Positions 53,922 to 64,000 of a DNA stretch of 64,000 bases are shown one piece after another (within the stretch, counting starts at the first letter, position 1; each line of letters begins with the position of its first letter). Origin of the DNA: Bathynomus jamesi (taxonomy: Eukaryota > Arthropoda > Malacostraca > Isopoda > Cirolanidae); contig JAJOZX010001867.1 in assembly GCA_023014485.1 (NCBI GenBank), positions 1-64,000 of the forward strand. Direction: 5' to 3'. The position numbers were made by a program, and so were the translations under genes. The notes beneath the pieces were generated by a model. It searched no databases. It saw nothing but the letters and a program-made list of their open reading frames with translations, and had not been told where the DNA came from.

Positions 53922-54607
53922 ACTTATTAGATTTTTTGTATATTTAATTGTATATAAACCATTTTATCGTGCGAAATATATATATAAAACTTTATTCAAG
54001 GGTTTGTTCTTAGGAAAACGTAGGTTAGCGAGGAATATGAGGACGAAGAGATGGTACATGTTTATCTACAAACGTTTCGGAAATTTTCATTTTCCATCAT
54101 CAGTGCTAAAATTATAAAAACAGATAAAAAATTACTAAATATAATGGATCAAATGTAGAATTCGGACCCCAGCCTTCTTTAGTTAGCTTTATAAGGCTAA
54201 CTAACGAAAATATCATGACCTAACCTAACCAATCGTCAAGGGCGTACAGTTAACCTAACGATTGGTTAGGTTAGGTCGTGATATTTTCGTTCGTTAGCCT
54301 TATAAAGCTAACTAAAGAAGGCTGGGGTCCGAATTCTACATTTGATCCAATATAATGAACGGAAACTTATACAATATATTTAAATAAACGTATGATATTA
54401 ATGGTGTTAGGTAATTAAAATTAAAAAATAAAATAATATGAAATATAGAAAAGTGATCAGTCGTCAAATATAAAGTAAACAGTATAAAATTTTACACATG
54501 ATCATAACATGCTTTTTACTTTTGGAAATATTTTAAAATAATTTTTTTTTAAACTTACTGTAGCTATATGACTAAGTTTCTAGGTAAGGTGATCATTCAC
54601 TCATAAG
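53922..54607. other. Backbone segment with a foldback insertion (unit 3)
   Basis: Counterpart of 13,649-14,151, interrupted by the 203-bp foldback at 54,146. No coding frame. Confidence 0.65.
54146..54348. mobile_element. 203-bp foldback MITE, GGATCAAATGTAGAATTC ends
   Basis: Arms of about 85 bp (GGATCAAATGTAGAATTCGG ... and its inverted copy) contain the CGATTGGTTAGG motif in the centre. AATATAAT is on both sides (54,138-54,145 and 54,349-54,356), an 8-bp duplication that could also be read as 9 bp. The empty site is present in units 1 (13,898) and 2 (24,155). Confidence 0.93.
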
Positions 54608-55564
54608 CAGGGCTGTGGAGTCGGAGTCGGAGTCAGGAGTCGGAGTCGTGGAGTCGGAGTCGGAAGTGCATAGTTGGATGGAGTCGGAGTCGGTGCAAAT
54701 CCTTCAATTATAACCATAGCAGCCTAGGCCTAGGCCTAGCTCAATTTTATGAATAAAATAGATTTAACTTAATGTTTTAATATATAATATAATATATAAA
54801 TAATATATAACATATAAATATAAATAATATATAAATAATATATAATATATAACATATAAATATAAATAATATATAAATAATATATATATAACATATAAAT
54901 ATTAAATATAAATAATATATAAATAATATATAATATATAACATATAAATATATAAATATAAATAATATATAAATAATATATAAATATAATTAATAAGGAT
55001 TATAATTAATTAATTAACATAATTAATAATAAGGAAATTTAAAAATTTTGTACTAGCAACCCTAAATCTTTTTCAGATTTTTAGATTTCAATTTGATAAT
55101 TTTGATAAGCATCACTGAAAGAAGATTTAATGGAAGCGATCCTTTTTTAAGAACAAATTCAGTTTAGGTTAGTACATTTTGTTACGGATGTTTATAATAA
55201 TACAAAAACATCTTATTAATTTGCTAAACCAATAATAATCTTATTTTGTTTAAGTTTCAATCAGTTTGTATTTTGGGATTTATTGTAATTTTTGAATAAA
55301 GAGAAAAAAAGCCATCAAGGCAAAGTTACAGCCACTAAGTAACCTGATGAATCATGTGGTGGTGACGAAATGCCTTGTTTATGAATCTCCATTGGCCTAA
55401 TAAAGCTAATCGTAATCAATTTGGCCTTAACATTCCATCGGAGTCGGAGTCGGAGTCGTAATTATACAAGTCAGATTTCTGGAGTCGCAGTCGGAATGTT
55501 AAAAGTTTTGGAGTCGGAGTCGGAGTTGGAGTCGGCAAATTTTATCACCGACTCCACAGCCCTG
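54608..55564. mobile_element. hAT MITE with GGAGTCGG repeats (unit 3)
   Basis: Counterpart of 14,152-14,972 with CTCATAAG on both sides. The AT-rich tandem tract (54,780-54,985) is expanded in a pattern different from unit 2. Confidence 0.93.
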
Positions 55565-55719
55565 CTCATAAGGCCCAAAGTGAAAAAAAAAAAATTTAAA
55601 AGAAAACCCTGGTCAATGTATAATTTCTATTATATGTGATGTACTAACAAAAAAATTGTATATATTAAATATATATTTTATTTATATACTTTAAGAATTT
55701 TATATACTTATATATTATA

Positions 55720-56480
55720 CAGGGTGTCCCATAAGTCCAGCATCATAGGAGAAATTCATATTTTTCTATTTCTACAAACCATAATTCATATGCTCGGGAT
55801 GCCAATTTCTCGTCCACCATTCTGTTCAGTGACGAGGCTGTTTTTTATGGAAATGGTGAGGTAAATCGACAGAACACCCGCTACTGGTCAAAACAACCCT
55901 CACTGGTATCCTCTTCAAAGGAACAAGGTGCATCTCAGGATGTATGGTGGTGGCATTTGGAAGGATCGCATCATAGGCCCCCTCTTTTTCAATGAACATG
56001 TCACTGGAGGCACCTACCTACGTATGCTCAGGAAGAAGCATTTCCCAGTGTCTTGAACGAAGAAGGAAATTTCCCAACATGGTTCCAGCAAGACGGCGCT
56101 CCTGCACATTACAGCACCCAAGTAAGGGAATACCTGTACCAACAATTCCCTGGTCATTGGATAGGACGTCGAGGGCCTGTGGAATGGCTAGCTAGAATCC
56201 CAGATCTCACGCCACTAGATTTTTATCTCTGGGGCCACTTGAAAGCGCTGGTATACGCAGAAAAAATTAAGAGTGTTGAATATTTGCGGCAGCGCATTAT
56301 TGGGGCATGTAACACCATTACTCCTGACATCATTCACTGTGTGCTTGCTGACTGGGTATCACATCTGAATTTGTGTAATAAAAACAATGGTGGACATATT
56401 GAGCACGTTCTGTAAATAAAACTTTAGTTTTGCCTTTTTTTATTATTTTTCCTATGATGCCAGACTTATTGGACACCCTG
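55720..56480 (+). mobile_element. Mariner-like element, DD41D group (unit 3)
   Basis: Same site and ends as in units 1 and 2. The transposase frame is damaged between 55,880 and 56,040 by several small deletions (for example GTATGGTGGTGGC for GTATGGTGTGGC). The core from 56,053 to 56,415 still reads FQQDGAPAHY and DLTPLDFYLWG. Confidence 0.9.
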
Positions 56481-56699
56481 TATACTGAAATGATACAATA
56501 CAATAGATGTATCGTATCATTTTAATATCAGAGTGTAAAATTGCATTGCATGTCAATAAAAGAATTGTTAATTGAATTTGAATTGAACTAAAATTAATTG
56601 AATTTGAAATGATGTTACTTTTAGCAGATTGAATTGTATTGAATTTGAATTGATCTTTAATAATAGTTGATGAACTGTAATTGAATTTGAATTGATAGA

Positions 56700-56888
56700 A
56701 GTCCCAAGTCTGCTGATAGTGAGCAAGCTCAACAACTGAATGATCTGCATATGCAGCAACAGCTTTTTTCTGTTCAGATATCTTTCCAGCATGTAAAAAG
56801 AGGTATTCCACTGATTAGGGACAACATGAATCAGTTTATGCTTTTGAACTCCAAGCTGATCTTGCAAAATAGTTGTCATAGGCCCCAA
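56700..56888 (-). pseudogene. hAT transposase fragment, ZBED-like (unit 3)
   Basis: Counterpart of 26,479-26,692 with small in-frame and frame-changing deletions. HKLIHVVPNQWNTSFYMLER is still readable. Confidence 0.75.
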
Positions 56889-57749
56889 GCTGTAGGGAAG
56901 CGAGTAAATAAGATGTAATACTCATGCAGTTAGAAATATCTTTTACAAACCTTTGTTCAAAAATTTAAACACCAATACAGAGTTGTAGAGTATGAATGAA
57001 ATGGGATAAAGACTGCAGGTCTTGGGAAATGGCATTGGGAATAGAATTGACTTCATGCAGAAATTTAGAAAATGACTACTGCCAAGCAAATACTCTCATT
57101 TTTATTTAATCTAAAACAAATTTATTTTGAGTAGCATCATTTATTTAGTTCAGCCTTAACAAATCTAGGCTTGATAATTTTGAACAAAGTATTTTGCTCA
57201 ATTAATATTCAAAATAATTTTTAAGTAGTGGAGTGGTTAAAACCTATGGCAACATCAAAGGTCATCATGTGTGCAAATAGTTAGTGTACATAAATCTTCA
57301 TAATATGCAATGATGCTGCATTTAGCTTGAAAAGATTCATATAATACCAAAGCATCATGAATAAGCAATTTCATGAACCAGTTCATCCATAGCCCTATCT
57401 AGAAGACTGGCACATAAAATGCAGTAAAAGCAGTCTCACTAGAGCCTATTTTAACATTTCCATTCTACAATTCATCTTGACCAGAATACAGTAGTTACCA
57501 TACATCCAGTTTTTCCCAGACATATCCAGGAAACTTTAATATTTATACACAAGTCTCTTTATCATGATCTTGTCCATATTGGCAGTTCCGAGGTCCTCAG
57601 GTTATGGCCATGGGAACCCAACCAGGTAAGAATTTAAGACATCTGTTACTATTTGTGCAGGTTCTTGTCCCATGTCCATACCTCCAACACTTAAAACAAA
57701 GTAAAGGATTAGGGTACATTCAAATACTCTATACAGTCTTTACAGTCCC
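56889..57749. other. Non-coding stretch (unit 3)
   Basis: Counterpart of 26,693-27,549. No coding frame or end structure seen. Confidence 0.55.
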
Positions 57750-58280
57750 ACCTACAATACAAAAAGACTTCGACAGAGTAACAGCCTGGGCAGATAAGTG
57801 GGAGATGAAATTTAATGTTGATAAGTGCAAGGTTATGCATATTGGGCCAAAAAATCCAGAATTTGAATAAAATATGAATGGAATTTGGATTAAAAATGAT
57901 GATAAAGAGAAAGACTTGGGTGTCACTGTGACAAATGAACTTAAACCCTCAAATCACTGTATGGTAATCAGAAATAAAGCAAATGTTATCACTCTCGTGC
58001 AGAGACACATTGAATACAAATCACCAATATATAAACAACTATACATTTCATATGTGAGACCCCTCCTTGAATACTGCATTCAATTTAATAGTCCCTATTT
58101 GATACAAGATATTGAAAAACTGGAAAAAGTACAGAAACGAGCAACAAGAATGATTCCATCTCTAAGACAATTGACATATAAGAAAGACTGGCGTATCTAA
58201 GCATGTTCTCATTAAAAAGGAGTCTCTTTTCATTAAAGATCACAATAATCAGACTAGAGGTCACAGTATGAAATTATTTA
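57750..58280 (+). pseudogene. CR1/L2-like reverse transcriptase fragment (unit 3)
   Basis: WADKWEMKFNVDKCKVMHIG is in one frame here, unlike unit 2. A TAA at 57,868 replaces a Tyr codon, and small deletions near 57,990, 58,030 and 58,220 remove parts of the C-terminal region. Confidence 0.85.
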
Positions 58281-59153
58281 AGCCAATTAGTGCAGTAGTG
58301 GTATTGATGAATGATCCACAAGATCCAAAGTTTTGAAGTTAATGTACAGCTAGTAGATTTGTAACAATCTGCAATTAGCAGAGATCAATTGGATCTTAAT
58401 TTTGCATGTAACTGTATTTATGGTTTGTTTATATTAACAGTGGAGACACGCCCATGTGCGTGTCTCCACGCACATGGAGACTATCTAATATGGTAAACAT
58501 GGTAAAAATTTTATAGTGAGCACACTAGGGGCCCTTCGGCCCATCTGGGTGTCTCCACCCAAATATACATAAATACAGTTACATGCAAAATACCATAAAT
58601 ACAGTTACATGCAAAATTAAGATCCAATTGATCTCTGCTAATTGCAGATTGTCACACATCTACTAGCTGTACATTAACTTCAAAACTTTGGATCTTGTGG
58701 ATCATTCATCAATACCACTATTGTACTAATTGTAGACATCACATGGTTATCTATACAGTCATATATCTACATAGCTACAACCTGAATAATATAATACAAG
58801 CTCTACAATTAAGATAAAAGGAGTAGGTGGCACTGTAAAGACTGTATAGACTCAGCCACTCACTATAGAGTATTTGAATGTACACCCATTCAGGGTCTCC
58901 CATTTAAAGGTGTCTATGAGGGCGAGGCAAGTGAACATAATGAGTCTTTCATACATCTGAGAGCTATGCGGGGCACCACTCAGCAGAGAAATCTCTTTAA
59001 ATGGGCGGGTATAAAGACAGAAAGTATCCCCTAACCCAAGATGCTGTCCCCCTACATCCCATCACTGTGTGGGTGGGTGATGAGATTTACCCAAATAAAA
59101 AATAAAATATATATATATATATAATATATATATAATATATATATATACACCCT
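58281..59153. repeat. CR1-like 3-prime ends, head-to-head, with left arm shortened (unit 3)
   Basis: About 0.9 kb of the unit 2 sequence (28,165-29,098) is missing at 58,280. The remaining inverted arms run from 58,287 to about 58,760 around GGAGACACGC. The outer inverted UTR fragment (58,820-59,090) is kept and followed by (TA)n. No gene. Confidence 0.75.
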
Positions 59154-60493
59154 CGACTAAGTACTCCGTTGTTAGGGGTTTCCTCAACTCCTCGGGGTGT
59201 GGGCGAAGAGTTACCTAGTTGCGTTGTTTGTATCTCTGGAGAGCCAATCTACTCTTTTTAAAACGACAGTCAGGTTGGGGTGCGGGCTACCCGGGACGTT
59301 GGCCTACGCCTTGAAGGATGCAGCGGCGGACTGGTGCATTGCCTTGGGTCTGAGGCTGTTTCTTTTAATTCTATTGTTTATGGGTACAATTTCAAAACTT
59401 CAATCCCCTCCTGTTGACGACTCTGGCCAGCCCTTGGATTTGGATAAGACTTCTACTTTTGGTCGTTCAGTGGCCTCTGCCTCCGCTGGATTGACCTTAA
59501 AGCCGTATGGCCCTCCCTCGTCCTCTGCGGCGTCTGGCTCTCGTGGCCGGACTCGTGGTGGCCGTAGGGCGGGGTCTTCGCGTCCCTCGTTCTCTCGCCC
59601 ACACTCGGTTACCGTCACACATGGACCTGTCTCTGCTGTCAAGGTTCCTTGTTCTCCGCCCTTCCGCTGGCTCCCTTTCGGGCAAATCGAAACGGGTGTT
59701 TCAGCATCTTAAGACGGTGGGGGTTCCCTGCCGTTACGATATCCGCCCTGTGAAGGATGGGTCTCTTCTTTTGAAGTCCCGTTCTTCGGGGGTGACTGAG
59801 TCCCTTCTACAGTTGCAGGATGTTCTGGGTTGCAGAGTTTCTGTGACTCCCCATCCGCAACTGAATAGCTGTCAGGGCACCATTTTCGCTTCCTGTCTGC
59901 TGTCAATCCCGGTTGGCGAGTTGCAGGAGGATCTTGCCCCCCAGGGGGTAACGAAGGTCTTCCGCTTTTCGTCGCGCCGGGATGGTGCTCTTACCCCGTC
60001 TGCTCGTCTGCTCCTGACCTTTGACTCCCCTATACCTCAGGCCCAGGTGTTCTGGGGCGTGGGTGATCGCCGGTCGTGCGAGTTTTCGGTGCGGCCGTAT
60101 GTGCCTGATCCGGTTCGCTCCTTTGGCTGCAACCGGTTCGGCCATGTTAGCTGTGCGTGGCGCCGTGAGGGTAAACTATGTGCCCGCTGCGGTAGGCCTG
60201 CGCACCCTCCCCCATGCACGAAGCCCCCGCGGTGCTCGAACTGCTCGGGGGCCCACTCTTCCTCCTCTCGGGACTGCCCCGTTTTCAAGTTTGAATTCGA
60301 GGTGCGGTCCTTAAGGACTACCGAATTCCTTAGTGCGCGGCAGGCGCGCGATAGGGTCCGTGACCGGGAGCCGCTGCGGGGGTTGTCGTATGCTGCGGCT
60401 CTTGGCTCCGGCGGGTCCTCGGGCCCCTCCCGTGCTACCTCGGCGCCTACCGGAGTGGTGCCCCCCCTGGAAGCTCCGGGGGTTTGTGGTCGT
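59154..60493 (+). mobile_element. LINE fragment with ORF1 (unit 3)
   Basis: Counterpart of 29,965-31,589, lacking 0.27 kb of the leader (joined at GTTGCGTTGTTTGT near 59,231). It ends at the same MITE junction as in unit 2. Confidence 0.8.
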
Positions 60494-60508
60494 CACAAAC
60501 TTCTTTAA
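59380..60508 (+). pseudogene. LINE ORF1 nucleic-acid-binding protein (unit 3)
   Basis: Near-identical to 30,474-31,602, with the same shift between frames near 59,680 and the same Cys/His cluster (CARCGRPAHPPPC, CSNCSGAHSSSSRDC). Sharing of the defect shows it predates the duplication of the units. Confidence 0.82.
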
Positions 60509-61583
60509 ACTACTCTAAACTCCCTCCGCAGTGACTAGGTCGTTGCATAAAACGTGCACCAAAAGGTTCGACCCCACCCCCACCCCACCCCACCTTGGGA
60601 AGTCCTGGCTACGGGACTGGATAGTTCTTTTAATTGGCACGACATTTGTAATTGTTTGAAAAAATTTCTGTGATAATTGTTGTACCCAAATTAGATTTTT
60701 ATTTTACATCATATTTGAATGAGATTGATCTAATAAAACAATACAATTAATTTTACACTCGCTCATTGATGGTCTGTTTTAAGAACAATTTTTAGTACTG
60801 TGCCCTTTTTATTTTATGGGGTGTCCTTTTTTTTGGGACCCTCCCCTTACTGAAATGCCTAGATCCGCCCTTGCCATAGTAACTGAGATAATCGTGATTT
60901 TTTTTTATTAATGCAAGAAGTGTCCCTTTCCTTTTCTGTATAAATTATGTCGATTGCAACAATATTACGATAACCATTGCATACTTTGTATAACAATCGT
61001 TAATCATATTACTCTTTTCTCTATTTAAAAATATTATCTATTTTATACGTTGCATTGGAAACTGATGGAAAGCATATGTGACAGAGGTATATAGAGCAGT
61101 CTTTCAAGGATAAAATATGAAGTGTGGGAGTATTCACACATATATACTGTCCACAATATCCACCTCTCGCTCTGACTGGATGCTACCCCTGTCCCCTTCC
61201 CCCTCTATGCGTTTCTGCCACATCTCGGGGAGGGCTATAGAAGAGTGGAACGTGACTATTGCAGGGGACTGTAAATAATACAGTAATAATACATTAACGT
61301 CTACACTAATAGTGCAGCGGCGCAGTAAAATTTCCATAAGGATTGTGCATTTGGTGATAGAAGCATGAAACTTGGCACACTTGCAGAGGAGGAGCCTATA
61401 TTGCGCATATTCAGATATGGGGCCACTTGTTTTGCACTATTTTGCATACGTGTAATCATATTCCAAATTATGGCCGAAAAATCACATTGATTCACCTTTT
61501 TTTCCACATAGACCTGGTACAACTTCCCTAAACAAGTTCCAAATGAAGCAGTTTCCTGGAGAATAACTATATATTAATAATAA
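60494..61583. other. Right part of the MITE and backbone (unit 3)
   Basis: Counterpart of 31,590-32,680. No gene. Ends with TAA before the CACC-terminal element. Confidence 0.75.
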
Positions 61584-64000
61584 CACCGGTCTGCATGAAA
61601 ATCGATTTCTTTATTTTGAGTTGTGATTCTGAAGCAGTTCGCTGCGCGAAATTAAAAAATGCTACCAGTTTTTTCTATCACCCACAGTTTTAAAGTTATT
61701 AGCAAAACAATTTTGGGGCGTTTTGTAATTTTTTACCTTTTTTATCTTTAATTAATTTCGTTTTTTCATATTTTTCAGATAGATAATTCTAACATTACGT
61801 CTTTAAAATTTTAATAATGGCTTCTAGAGGATGTACCCATAGTCCAGACATATTTTGTTATATTTGTGGTCGGTATGTTGTTGTAAAACAAAGGACAAAT
61901 GTAACGACCTTCATTAAGAGAGCTTATCATGCTTATTTTGGAATTAAATTAGGAGATCAAGACAAAAGTTGGGCTCCACAAGGTTTGTCTTACGTGTGTT
62001 GCGGCACTAAGGAATTGGAGCAAAGGTAAAAAGAAAAGTTTGCCATTTGGGATCCCTATGGTATGGCGCGAGCCTAGAAACCATACCGACGACTGCTACT
62101 TCTGTTCTTGCAATGTTAAAGGTTATAATGCAAAGAATAAAGAGAGTCTTCAATACCCAAGTCTTCCATCTGCAATAAGGCCGGTACCCCATGGTCCAGA
62201 AGTTCCTATTCCCCACCCACCCGAGAGTCTGGATCAATACAGTTCAGATTCTGATTCAGCTCCAAATCCAGACAATGATGATGTTTATGAACAGCCAACA
62301 GCTGACCGACATCCTCCTAAACCATTAACCCAAGCCGAACTAAATGACTTAGTCAGGGATTTGAATCTGCCTAAGGACTCTGCAGAACTTTTGGGGTCTA
62401 GATTGCAGGAGAACAATTTATTGGCATCCGACACATACTTCGCTTGGTACAGAAATCGTGAGAAAGACTTCGTGCCTTTTTTCGAAGAAGATGGTCCCTT
62501 GGTATTTTGCAAGGACATCACAGGATTAGTGTGCAAGCTAGGCATCGAATACCAAACCAGTGACTGGAGGTTGTTTATAGATTCCTCTAAAACCAGTCTA
62601 AAAGGAGTGTTACTGCACAACGGTAACAAATATGCATCAATCCCAGTGGCCCTTTCTACTCATTTAAAAGAGACCTATGATAACATGAAACTGCTTCTGG
62701 AAAAAATTCAGTATCAAAATCACAGATGGATATTGTTTGGGGATCTCAAAGTCCTTTGCATGTTACATGGGCAGCAATCAGGATACACTAAGATGCCATG
62801 TTTCATCTGCGAATGGGATAGTCGAACACGTGACCAGCACTGGAAGAAGAAAACTTGGCCTCCTAGAGAGAATCTTACCCCAGGATCAAAGAACATTTTA
62901 CATGAACATCTAGTTGAACCAAATAAAATCCTCCTACCACCCTTGCACATTAAGTTAGGCTTGATGAAGCAGTATGTCAAAGCATTGAATAGAGAAGGTG
63001 AGTGTTTCAAGTACATTTGTTCAAAATATCCAAAGATTAGGTACGAGAAAATAAAGGAAGGTGTTTTTATAGGTCCTCAGATTAGAAAGTTATTGACAGA
63101 CGATCATTTCCTGAACACAATGACCAATAAAGAAAAAGAAGCATGGCTTGGTTTCAAAGATGTTGAAAACTTCTTGGGAAACTACAAAAGCCAAAATTAT
63201 GAAAGGCTGGTGGAAAATATGCTTAAAAAGTTTTGCGCCTTAGGCTGCAACATGAGCCTGAAAGTTCACTTCTTATTTTCGCATCTTGACCGTTTTCCCG
63301 AAAATCTCGGAGATGTCAGTGAGGAGCAAGGGGAACGATTTCACCAGGACATCAAAACCATGGAAAGAAGATATCAAGGAAGATGGCATACAAATATGAT
63401 GGCGGATTACTGCTGCTGGTGTCTGCAACGAGATCAGCCTAACGCACAGCATAAGAAAACATCAAAGAAGCACCGGTTTAGTCGTCATTAGTCAGATCTA
63501 CCTTCGTAGTCTTAAGTCTTTGGAATAAGTCCTGAAATGTTTGCAAGTAAAGAAGGTAAATATATTTTGTTTCTTTCAGTTATTTTTTTATTCTTTCATA
63601 AACAAGCAATATGCTTGTCCAAAAGCTAGGAGCTATTTAATTCTGCTTTAATTAGGTTTTACTCTTATCACCTAAAGATTTCGTGCTACAAGGGGTGTTG
63701 TACTACGTACCTCATCTGTCCCCAAATGTTAACCACCCATTGATGGGAGGGGAGAGAGTATTTTGCTGGGAACGGGACTGGTTGTTATATATATTTACCC
63801 TACATTATTATGTAAGCGTTACTGTAGTCTATAACAACAAAATTTATGGTTTAGCATGTGCAATCCAATGTTGGTCTCGATAAGATGGTTCACATTTGGG
63901 GATAAATGGGGGATTTATGACAAACCCTGTAGTAAGAAAACCATACGTGATAGGGAAACACTAACTATATTTTTGAGATCAGCGCACTCAAATTATATAG
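61584..64000 (+). mobile_element. CACC-terminal DNA transposon (unit 3), cut by window end
   Basis: Same start CACCGGTCTGCATG after TAA and almost identical to 32,681-35,152; the last 50 or so bases lie outside the window. Confidence 0.88.
61817..63491 (+). pseudogene. Putative CMC/Chapaev-like transposase (unit 3)
   Basis: Same protein as 32,913-34,588. One base fewer near 61,978 (CCACAAGG versus CCAACAAGG) gives a different frame break at the same place, so the N-terminal frame ends at 62,029. The frame from about 62,040 to 63,491 keeps all catalytic candidates (SSKTSLKG, FGDLKV, CFIC, LHIKLG, GERFHQD). Confidence 0.7.

Larger units (their letters stand above)
35153..64000 (+). repeat. Tandem unit 3 (runs beyond the window)
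   Basis: Starts at the TAATCTGCC boundary and carries the same backbone order. It is at least 28.8 kb because of the non-LTR element, the FLYWCH foldback, the BED hAT, the DD37E element and the ZMYM1-like hAT. It ends inside another CACC-terminal transposon. Confidence 0.9.

Noticed and set aside
1..64000. A host protein-coding gene hidden between elements
   Set aside because: No exon-like run with a non-transposon domain and flanking splice sites was found on either strand; short exons of an unknown gene cannot be excluded by eye.

Overview
This is transposon-dominated eukaryotic DNA. The rRNA-free, AT-rich sequence, the (TA)n and (CA)n tracts, and the mix of hAT, pogo, Tc1/mariner, MULE-like, CMC-like and non-LTR elements point to an invertebrate, most likely an arthropod. 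I cannot name a narrower group from sequence alone. I see no convincing host gene. Every recognisable protein belongs to a mobile element, and most are broken.

Layout. The window is a head-to-tail array of one long unit: the tail of a preceding unit (1-359), unit 1 (360-19,049), unit 2 (19,050-35,152) and unit 3 (35,153 to beyond 64,000). The units share a common backbone in the same order: a foldback element with GTGTAGTTTACG ends, a (TA)n slot, a palindrome with a tRNA-like core, a stretch with no gene, a relict hAT C-terminal exon, a GGAGTCGG-rich hAT MITE, a DD41D mariner-like element, and LINE- or MITE-derived sequence. In most units a 2.47-kb CACC-terminal DNA transposon then follows. 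Units differ in length (about 18.7, 16.1 and at least 28.8 kb) because different elements are inserted in each, often with clean target-site duplications (TSDs), so sister units serve as empty-site controls.

Unit 1 carries a ZBED-type hAT with a nested MITE (2.9-6.6 kb), a pogo/Tigger element (8.4-13.2 kb) interrupted by a 49-bp hAT micro-palindrome and a 3-kb long-TIR element that contains a 5S-rRNA-like segment, a Tc1-like pseudogene with a candidate spliceosomal intron (16.2-16.9 kb) and several MITEs. Unit 2 is the simplest and adds a MITE at 21.1 kb, CR1-like LINE 3-prime ends in head-to-head arrangement, a GC-rich LINE ORF1 and an almost complete CACC-terminal transposon. Unit 3 adds a tRNA-Thr-like palindromic cluster, a non-LTR retrotransposon with a 2A-like peptide, a foldback with a FLYWCH finger on each arm, a BED-finger hAT split by a second CMC-like element, a DD37E Tc1-like element with a nested element that keeps only a DNA-binding domain, a ZMYM1-like hAT, and a 203-bp foldback.

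The least familiar structures are the palindromes. One family is built on tRNA-like cores whose 3-prime half is duplicated in inverted orientation. Another has a 110-bp structured centre that is inverted between unit 1 and unit 2. Arm-to-arm recombination or gene conversion is visible: the same 13-nt T-loop/B-box deletion is present on both arms in unit 2. Presence and absence of insertions does not follow one tree among units, which suggests exchange between units, haplotype mixing or assembly effects.
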